DNA of 36,897 nucleotides from Pluralibacter sp. (GTDB lineage Bacteria > Pseudomonadota > Gammaproteobacteria > Enterobacterales > Enterobacteriaceae), in the NCBI RefSeq assembly GCF_019237635.1, contig NZ_JAFAGS010000008.1, positions 1 to 36,897 of the forward strand. Reading direction: 5' to 3'. Below, piece by piece: positions 31,124 to 36,897 of this stretch. Position 1 is the stretch's first letter. Each line of letters opens with the position of its first letter. Under the pieces are notes generated by a model. It ran no database searches. It was given only the letters and a program-made list of their open reading frames with translations, and had not been told where the DNA came from. The position numbers were made by a program, and so were the translations under genes.

Positions 31124-33046
31124 CTACTCTGCCGCCGTCTTACGTTTCCCGCCCTTACGGGCAAACGGCTTTTTCTTCTCAGCACCCGGCGCCACCAGGC
31201 CGCGAAACTGTTTTACCGGGGTGCTTCTCGCCTGGTCTATCAGGCTGAACAGCGTGCCGACCAGCGGCTGCATAAAATCTTGATAGCGGCACTGCTTTTC
31301 GCTGATTTGCGTCAGCACAGACTCCCAGTGCGCAGTCATGTCCGGACGCCCCGCCATTTCCGGCAGAGAGTGAATCAGCGCTCTTCCGGCTTCGGTCGAG
31401 TGAATATAGCGCCCTTTTTTGACCAGAAAGCTGCGTTTAAACAGCAGTTCGATAATCCCGGCGCGGGTGGCTTCCGTCCCCAATCCGTCGGTGGCGCGCA
31501 GGATCTTCTTGAGATCTTTATCCTGCACGAAGCGGGCAATCCCGGTCATTGCCGAAAGCAGCGTGGCGTCGGTAAAATGCCGCGGCGGCTGGGTCTGGCG
31601 TTCGACGACCTCGCCTTTCTCGCACAATAGCTCAGCGCCTTTCTCCACGACAGGCAGCGGCGTGCCGTCGTTCTCCTCGTCGCGCTCTTTACTGCCCAGC
31701 AGCGTGCGCCACCCGGCCTCCGCCAGGAAGCGGGCTTTGGCGATAAATTTGCCGTTGGCGATATCAAGGTCTATCTGACACTTACGGTATACCGCATCAG
31801 CGCAAAACTGCATCAGGTACTGACGAGCGACGAGGCCATAGACATTGGCCTCATTGTCGCTGAGCTTCACCGATGAGCCGCGGGCGGTCGGAATAATGGC
31901 GTGGTGGGCATCCACCTTTTTGTCATCCCAGCAGCGGTTGCGCACCTCCGGGTTGACGGCGGGCTGCGCCAGCAGATCCGGCGCATGGACGCTAATGGCG
32001 TTCAGCACCGCATGCCGTCCGGCAAAATGCTCTTCCGGCAGATAACGGCTGTCAGAACGCGGATAGGTGATGAGCTTATGGGTCTCATACAGCTTCTGGC
32101 AGATGTCGAGCACGTTTTGCGCGCTGAGACCAAAACGCTTCGCCGCCTCAATTTGCAGCGCCGAGAGCGAAAACGGCAGCGGCGCGGGTTCGGATTCCCG
32201 TTTATCGTTATACGCGGTGACCATCGCGGGCTGGCCGCTGATGCGGCTCACCACATGCTCCGCCAGCGGACGGTGCAGCAAACGCCCTTCTTCATCCTGG
32301 TACGGCTCGCAGGCATCGCTGGGCTGCCACAGCGCGGTGAAACGCTCGTCGGCTGGGGTAACGATATGCGCTTTGACGTCAAAAAAGTCTTTGGCGACGA
32401 AGTTTTCTATCTCTTCATCGCGCCGCACCACCAGCCCGAGAACCGGCGTCTGCACCCTCCCCACCGACAGCACGCCCTGATAACCGGCGTTGCGCCCGAG
32501 CAGCGTATAGGCGCGGGTCATATTGATGCCGTATAGCCAGTCCGCGCGAGCGCGGGCCAGCGCCGAGACGCACAGGGGGATAAACTCGCTGTTGGCGCGC
32601 AGGCGGGAGATCGCCCGCTCGACGGCCTGGGGGTTAAGATCGTTTATCAGACAACGCTGGACCTGCTGGCGCTTGTCGGCGGCAAGGTTCAGGTAGTCGA
32701 GCACCTCGTCCACCAGTAACTGCCCCTCGCGATCCGGGTCACCGGCGTGGATAACTTCGGTCGCGTCCTGCAACAAACGCTTGATCACATTGAGTTGTTT
32801 GGTCACGGAAGGCCGTGGTTGTAGCTGCCACTTCTCCGGTACAATCGGTAAATCCGTCAGGTTCCAGCGGGCATAGCGGCTGTCGTAGACATCCGGCTGC
32901 GCCTGCTCCAGCAGATGGCCGATGCACCAGGTCACCACCTGGCCGTTACCACATTCGATATAGCCATCCCCTTTGCGATGCGGCTTCGGCAGCACATCGG
33001 CGATGGCACGACCCAGACTCGGCTTTTCCGCGATAAACAAGCGCAT
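31124..33046 (-). CDS. topB: DNA topoisomerase III
   Basis: The 640-residue type IA topoisomerase (E. coli 653) relaxes and decatenates DNA with RecQ and SSB. The TOPRIM domain begins [19 protein letters not shown] and includes [10 protein letters not shown] (about 101-110). The active-site tyrosine is Tyr328 in [12 protein letters not shown], the same number as in E. coli. The basic C-terminal tail ([14 protein letters not shown]) is shorter than in E. coli. It starts four bases after the selD stop with a poor ribosome site, so it is probably translationally coupled, as in the E. coli ydjA-selD-topB operon. Confidence 0.96.
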   Translation of the reverse strand: MRLFIAEKPSLGRAIADVLPKPHRKGDGYIECGNGQVVTWCIGHLLEQAQPDVYDSRYARWNLTDLPIVPEKWQLQPRPSVTKQLNVIKRLLQDATEVIHAGDPDREGQLLVDEVLDYLNLAADKRQQVQRCLINDLNPQAVERAISRLRANSEFIPLCVSALARARADWLYGINMTRAYTLLGRNAGYQGVLSVGRVQTPVLGLVVRRDEEIENFVAKDFFDVKAHIVTPADERFTALWQPSDACEPYQDEEGRLLHRPLAEHVVSRISGQPAMVTAYNDKRESEPAPLPFSLSALQIEAAKRFGLSAQNVLDICQKLYETHKLITYPRSDSRYLPEEHFAGRHAVLNAISVHAPDLLAQPAVNPEVRNRCWDDKKVDAHHAIIPTARGSSVKLSDNEANVYGLVARQYLMQFCADAVYRKCQIDLDIANGKFIAKARFLAEAGWRTLLGSKERDEENDGTPLPVVEKGAELLCEKGEVVERQTQPPRHFTDATLLSAMTGIARFVQDKDLKKILRATDGLGTEATRAGIIELLFKRSFLVKKGRYIHSTEAGRALIHSLPEMAGRPDMTAHWESVLTQISEKQCRYQDFMQPLVGTLFSLIDQARSTPVKQFRGLVAPGAEKKKPFARKGGKRKTAAE

Positions 33047-33050
33047 GTGA

Positions 33051-34094
33051 TCAGCGGATCTCGATCATTGGACGGCCGCCGCGCGCGGCAACCAGCTCGC
33101 CGATGTCGGCAAGCGTAATACCAAATTCGGCCGCAGCCGCCTGCACCTCGGCTTGCGCTTCCGGCGTCACCGCCAGCAGCAGCCCGCCGGAGGTTTGCGG
33201 GTCGCACAGCAGGTTGCGCCAGGCGTCCGGCATCTCGCCCATCAGGTGGCCGTAGCTGGCAAAGTTACGCGAAGTCCCGCCCGGTACTGCCCCCAGGGCA
33301 ATATACGCTTCCACGCCCGGCAGTTTCGGTACATCGGCAAAGCGCACCTGCGCCTGAACGCCTGCGCCCTGGCACATCTCGCTGAGATGGCCCAGCAGGC
33401 CGAAGCCAGTCACATCGGTCATCGCCTTCACGCCGTCGATATTGGCAAAGGCCGCGCCCGCGAGGTTCATCTGGCACATCACCTCGGTCGCCAGCCCATA
33501 GTGCTCGGGCTTGAGCAGCGATTTTTTCTCCGCCGTGGTGAGGACGCCAATGCCCAGCGGTTTGGTCAGAAACAGCTTACAGCCCGCCTGTGCGGTGCTG
33601 TTTTTCTTCACCCGTTCGGTCGGCACCACGCCGGTCACCGCCAGGCCGAAAATCGGTTCAGGCGCGTCGATGGAGTGGCCGCCCGCCAGCGCAATCCCCG
33701 CCTGCTGACAGGCAAAACGCCCGCCCTCAATAACATCGCGGGCGATTTCCGGCGCCAGGGTATTCACTGGCCAGCCCAGAATGGCAATCGCCATAATCGG
33801 TTTGCCGCCCATGGCGAAAATGTCGCTTATCGCATTCGTGGCGGCAATGCGGCCGAAATCGAACGGGCTGTCGACGATCGGCATAAAGAAATCGGTGGTG
33901 CTGATAATGGACGTGCCGTTGCCGAGATCGTAAACGGCGGCATCATCGCGGGTCTCATTGCCCACAAGCAGGTTCGGGTCGACAAACTTCGCCTGCTCGC
34001 TATGCAGGATGGTTTCCAGCACTTTGGGGGAAATTTTACAACCGCAACCGGCTCCGTGGCTGTATTGCGTTAAACGAATAGCTTGCTCGCTCAT
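33051..34094 (-). CDS. selD: Selenophosphate synthetase
   Basis: The 347-residue enzyme makes selenophosphate from selenide and ATP for selenocysteine and selenouridine. With ATG 34094 the catalytic residues Cys17 and Lys20 fall in HGAGCGCK exactly as in E. coli, and AGGAG is six bases upstream; ATG 34100 lies in contact with the site. Cys rather than Sec is at position 17. Other marks: [32 protein letters not shown] and DPQTSGGLL. It lies between ydjA and topB, with a large hairpin just upstream. Confidence 0.97.
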   Translation of the reverse strand: MSEQAIRLTQYSHGAGCGCKISPKVLETILHSEQAKFVDPNLLVGNETRDDAAVYDLGNGTSIISTTDFFMPIVDSPFDFGRIAATNAISDIFAMGGKPIMAIAILGWPVNTLAPEIARDVIEGGRFACQQAGIALAGGHSIDAPEPIFGLAVTGVVPTERVKKNSTAQAGCKLFLTKPLGIGVLTTAEKKSLLKPEHYGLATEVMCQMNLAGAAFANIDGVKAMTDVTGFGLLGHLSEMCQGAGVQAQVRFADVPKLPGVEAYIALGAVPGGTSRNFASYGHLMGEMPDAWRNLLCDPQTSGGLLLAVTPEAQAEVQAAAAEFGITLADIGELVAARGGRPMIEIR

Positions 34095-34157
34095 GGACAT
34101 CTCCTGTCATTGCAATCTTCCTATGGTAGCGCCAGACGGCAACGCTGGTAAGTCTGG

Positions 34158-34196
34158 CTGTCTGAATTCTCTTGCGTTCGAACAGAATCCAGACAG
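34158..34196 (-). repeat. Imperfect 13-bp stem-loop between ydjA and selD
   Basis: Bases 34158-34170 and 34184-34196 are inverted copies with one mismatch in 13 around a 13-base loop. No U-run follows on the minus strand. The place, 64 bases before selD, suits an mRNA processing or attenuation element between the two cistrons. Confidence 0.6.
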
Positions 34197-34212
34197 TTCA
34201 TGACGGCAATAC

Positions 34213-34764
34213 TCAGAAATAACGGACGAAAGGCGTGGTGTCAGCCAGCGATACGGTGGTGGACGCTTTGAGCTGCGGCGTCCCAAGATAGAGAAAGCCC
34301 ACGATTTTATCCTGCTCGCGACAGCCCAGTCCGTCGCGCACCACCGGGCTTTCGGTTAAGGCGCCGCTACGCCAGATGCCGTTAAACCCTTGCGCGACAG
34401 CGGCCATCTGCATCGCCATCACCGAACAGCCTGCGGACATCTCCTGCTCCCATTTCGGCACTTTCGGGTGCTCCTGGCATTTTGCCACCACAGCGATAAT
34501 CAGCGGCGCGCGAAACGGCGCATTGCGGGCCTTTTCCACCGCTTTGTCATCCTGCCCGGCGGCTATCGCCCCTTTTTCCAGCAGTTGGCTAAAGCGCGTA
34601 AGGCCGTCGCCTTCAATGACAAAAAACTGCCACGGCTGTAGCGTGCCGTGATCCGGCGCACGCAGACCGGCACGCAGAATATTCTCGCGTTGTTCCCCCA
34701 TCGGGGCGGGTTCTGCCAGTCGCGAGGCGCTACGGCGATTGATCAGTAGTTCGAGTGCATCCAT
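34213..34764 (-). CDS. ydjA: Nitroreductase-family protein YdjA
   Basis: The 183-residue FMN oxidoreductase has the same length as E. coli YdjA. The family FMN-binding start [14 protein letters not shown] (about 8-21) is followed by [17 protein letters not shown] (about 34-50), [17 protein letters not shown] (about 118-134) and the C-terminal half with [10 protein letters not shown]. It is one of the smallest nitroreductases; the natural substrate is unknown. It is the first gene of the ydjA-selD-topB operon and divergent from sppA. Confidence 0.95.
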   Translation of the reverse strand: MDALELLINRRSASRLAEPAPMGEQRENILRAGLRAPDHGTLQPWQFFVIEGDGLTRFSQLLEKGAIAAGQDDKAVEKARNAPFRAPLIIAVVAKCQEHPKVPKWEQEMSAGCSVMAMQMAAVAQGFNGIWRSGALTESPVVRDGLGCREQDKIVGFLYLGTPQLKASTTVSLADTTPFVRYF

Positions 34765-34934
34765 TACCTATACTCCCGTATATGAGCATTATTTTTCATA
34801 AAATTAACATGCACGGGGAATTTGTTACAGCGCGGAAGGCGATTCCTGCTGACAAGCGGCGGCGGTGTCTTTAGGATAACCCCACGTTACGCCTGCTCGG
34901 GCGGGACTTCATTTCATTCTGTCAGGGAGAAAAC

Positions 34935-36788
34935 ATGCGAACCCTTTGGCGAATCATTGCCGGATTCTTTAAATGGACGTGGCGTTTACTGAACTTCATT
35001 CGCGAGCTTGTGCTCAACGTGTTCTTTATCCTGCTGGTGCTGGTGTGCGTCGGCGTGTGGATGCAGCTCAGCAGCAGCATTGCGCAGAGTACCGCCCGCG
35101 GTGCCCTGCTGCTGGACATCACCGGTGTGGTGGTGGATAAACCCTCCGCCACCAGCAAGATAGGCACACTCAGCCGTCAACTGCTCGGCGCCAGTTCCGA
35201 CCGTCTGCAGGAAAATTCGCTGTTTGATATCGTGCAGACCATCCGCCAGGCCAAAGACGATCGCAATATCACCGGGATCGTGCTGGATCTGAAAAACTTC
35301 GCCGGGGCCGATCAGCCGTCGATGCAGTATATCGGTAAAGCGCTGCGTGAATTCCGCGACAGCGGCAAACCGGTGTTTGCGGTGGGCGACAGCTATAGCC
35401 AGGGCCAGTACTATCTGGCGAGTTTTGCCAACAAAATCTTCCTGTCGCCGCAGGGTATTGTCGAACTCCACGGTTTTGCCACTAACGGTCTGTACTATAA
35501 ATCACTGCTCGACAAGCTGAAGGTGACCACCCACGTTTTCCGCGTCGGCACCTATAAATCCGCCGTTGAGCCGTTTATTCGCGACGATATGTCGCCTGCG
35601 GCGAAAGAAGCGGACAGCCGCTGGATTGGCGAGCTGTGGCAAAACTACATGACGACCGTTGCGGCGAACCGCCAGATCACGCCGGAGCAGGTCTTCCCGG
35701 GCGCGCAGGGCCTGCTTGACGGCCTGCGTAAAGTCGATGGCGATACCGCGCAGTACGCGCTGAACAACAAGCTGGTCGACACGCTGGCCACCAGCGCGCA
35801 GGTTGAAAAAGTGCTGACCAAACAGTTTGGCTGGAGCAAGGCGGATAAAAACTATCGCGCCGTCAGCTTCTACGACTATGTGCTGAAAACGCCGTCAGAC
35901 CAGGGTTCCGCCGTGGCGGTTATCTTTGCTAACGGCGCCATCATCGACGGTCAGGAAACGCCGGGCAACGTCGGCGGCGATACCACCGCTTCGCAGATCC
36001 GCGATGCGCGCCTCGACCCGAAAGTGAAAGCTATCGTTCTGCGGGTGAACAGCCCGGGCGGTAGCGTCAGCGCGTCGGAAGTGATCCGCGCCGAACTGGC
36101 CGCAGCCCGTGAATCCGGTAAGCCGGTCGTCGTGTCGATGGGCGGTATGGCAGCCTCCGGCGGTTACTGGATCTCCACCCCGGCGAACTACATCGTGGCC
36201 AACGCCAGCACGCTGACCGGGTCAATCGGTATCTTTGGCGTGATCAATACCGTTGAAAACAGCCTTGGTAACCTCGGCGTGCATACCGACGGCGTCTCCA
36301 CCTCGCCGCTGGCGGACGTGTCGATCACCAAATCCCTGCCGCCGGAAGTGCAGCAAATGATGCAACTCAGCATCGAAAGCGGCTATAAGCGCTTTATTAC
36401 CCTGGTGGCGCAGTCCCGTCATAGCACGCCGGAGCAGGTCGACAAGATTGCCCAGGGTCACGTCTGGACCGGGCAGGATGCGAAAGCCAACGGGCTGGTC
36501 GACAGCCTGGGCGACTTTGACGATGCGGTCGCGAAAGCTGCCGAGCTTGCGAAGCTCAAGCAGTGGCATATCAGCTACTACCAGGAAGAGCCGTCGTTTT
36601 TCAGTATGGTGCTCGACAGCCTGACTGGCTCGGTGCGCGCCGACCTGCCGCAAGCGCTGCAGGCTTTGCTGCCTGCGCCGCTGGCCAGCGCAGCGAGCGT
36701 TGTGAAAGCGGAAAGCGATAAGCTCGCCGCGTTTAACGATCCGCAAAATCGCTATGCATTTTGCCTGACCTGCGCCAATATACGCTAA
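34935..36788 (+). CDS. sppA: Signal peptide peptidase A (protease IV)
   Basis: The 617-residue membrane-anchored serine protease (E. coli 618) degrades cleaved signal peptides at the periplasmic face. An N-terminal transmembrane helix ([17 protein letters not shown], about 33-49) is followed by tandem S49 domains. The Ser-Lys dyad is intact: Lys208 in [11 protein letters not shown] and Ser408 in [13 protein letters not shown], one less than in E. coli. AGGGAG precedes the ATG. A strong terminator follows its stop. Confidence 0.96.
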   Translation: MRTLWRIIAGFFKWTWRLLNFIRELVLNVFFILLVLVCVGVWMQLSSSIAQSTARGALLLDITGVVVDKPSATSKIGTLSRQLLGASSDRLQENSLFDIVQTIRQAKDDRNITGIVLDLKNFAGADQPSMQYIGKALREFRDSGKPVFAVGDSYSQGQYYLASFANKIFLSPQGIVELHGFATNGLYYKSLLDKLKVTTHVFRVGTYKSAVEPFIRDDMSPAAKEADSRWIGELWQNYMTTVAANRQITPEQVFPGAQGLLDGLRKVDGDTAQYALNNKLVDTLATSAQVEKVLTKQFGWSKADKNYRAVSFYDYVLKTPSDQGSAVAVIFANGAIIDGQETPGNVGGDTTASQIRDARLDPKVKAIVLRVNSPGGSVSASEVIRAELAAARESGKPVVVSMGGMAASGGYWISTPANYIVANASTLTGSIGIFGVINTVENSLGNLGVHTDGVSTSPLADVSITKSLPPEVQQMMQLSIESGYKRFITLVAQSRHSTPEQVDKIAQGHVWTGQDAKANGLVDSLGDFDDAVAKAAELAKLKQWHISYYQEEPSFFSMVLDSLTGSVRADLPQALQALLPAPLASAASVVKAESDKLAAFNDPQNRYAFCLTCANIR

Positions 36789-36793
36789 TAGTT

Positions 36794-36820
36794 ATCCCCT
36801 CCCTGCGGAGGGGATTTTTC
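36794..36820 (+). terminator. sppA intrinsic terminator
   Basis: ATCCCCTCC (36794-36802), a CTGC loop and GGAGGGGAT (36807-36815) are followed by a T-run. It is five bases after the sppA stop and separates it from ansA. Confidence 0.9.
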
Positions 36821-36841
36821 TTTCAGAATCAGTCAAACACC

Positions 36842-36897
36842 ATGCAAAAAAAATCCATTTACGTTGCCTACACCGGCGGTACCATCGGCATGCAGCG
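36842..36897 (+). CDS. ansA: L-asparaginase I, N-terminal fragment
   Basis: Only the first 18 codons and part of the next lie in the window: MQKKSIYVAYTGGTIGMQ, identical to the start of E. coli AnsA. The TGGTIGM signature contains the catalytic threonine of the asparaginase family. Cytoplasmic AnsA converts asparagine to aspartate and ammonia. The gene follows sppA, as in E. coli. The truncation is due to the window edge. Confidence 0.93.
   Translation, partial: MQKKSIYVAYTGGTIGMQ

Noticed and set aside
33153-34073. 306-codon plus-strand frame opposite selD
   Set aside because: SelD is fully conserved on the other strand; the opposing translation is His/Arg/Gln-rich shadow sequence.
1-36897. 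CRISPR arrays, tRNA/rRNA genes, insertion sequences
   Set aside because: No regularly spaced repeats, no tRNA cloverleaf or rRNA sequence noticed, and no transposase or IS-end structure found; only the P4-type relic and a single REP unit are mobile-type elements.

Overview
The window is chromosomal DNA of a member of the Enterobacteriaceae, most like the Enterobacter/Kosakonia/Klebsiella group. This rests on near-identity by eye of many products to E. coli families and on gene order. From 12.5 kb onward the order xthA - ydjZ-like - ynjB-ynjC-ynjD-ynjE - ynjF - nudG - ynjH - gdhA - topB - selD - ydjA - sppA - ansA is the E. coli K-12 backbone. Departures from it are: no ydjX/ydjY; ynjA moved beside ynjF; a pectin-oligomer pair (ogl/togT) between nudG and ynjH; and a MurNAc-type PTS locus in the gdhA-topB interval where E. 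coli carries ynjI. The pectin pair hints at plant association. No tRNA, rRNA, CRISPR array or intact insertion sequence was found.

Left part (1-2.6 kb): two small genes (ASCH domain, ACT domain), then the decayed immunity region of a P4-like satellite prophage. The latter has an Ash-like reading frame, an intrinsic terminator, a C4/CI-type antisense RNA and its complementary target sites. After it comes a broken small gene carrying a 54-bp near-perfect hairpin.

Sensory/glycogen island (2.6-10.3 kb): two convergent operons. On the plus strand a globin-fold protein apparently lacking the proximal histidine is translationally coupled to a PAS-PAS-HisKA-ATPase-REC-REC-HPt hybrid kinase. On the minus strand lie a glycogen phosphorylase, a REC-PP2C phosphatase, a STAS anti-sigma-factor antagonist and an RsbW-like kinase. 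Together they look like a complete partner-switching cascade wired to glycogen breakdown. This is the most system-like, least described content in the window.

Housekeeping block (10.6-20.4 kb): yaiL-like, an RluA-type pseudouridine synthase with a cold-shock-domain protein, xthA, the ynj ABC transporter/sulfurtransferase cluster, ynjA-ynjF and nudG. It looks GC-rich compared with the islands.

Pectin module (20.4-23.6 kb): divergent ogl (oligogalacturonate lyase) and togT (transporter) sharing an AT-rich control region with a good KdgR box and a CRP site.

Mur-like locus (25.6-31.1 kb): a divergent MurR-type regulator faces porin - DUF2057 - murP - yfeW. It resembles the E. coli murR/murQ-murP-yfeW locus but has no murQ and adds an outer-membrane porin and a YccT-family periplasmic protein. 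The right end is the standard ydjA-selD-topB operon, sppA and the first codons of ansA.
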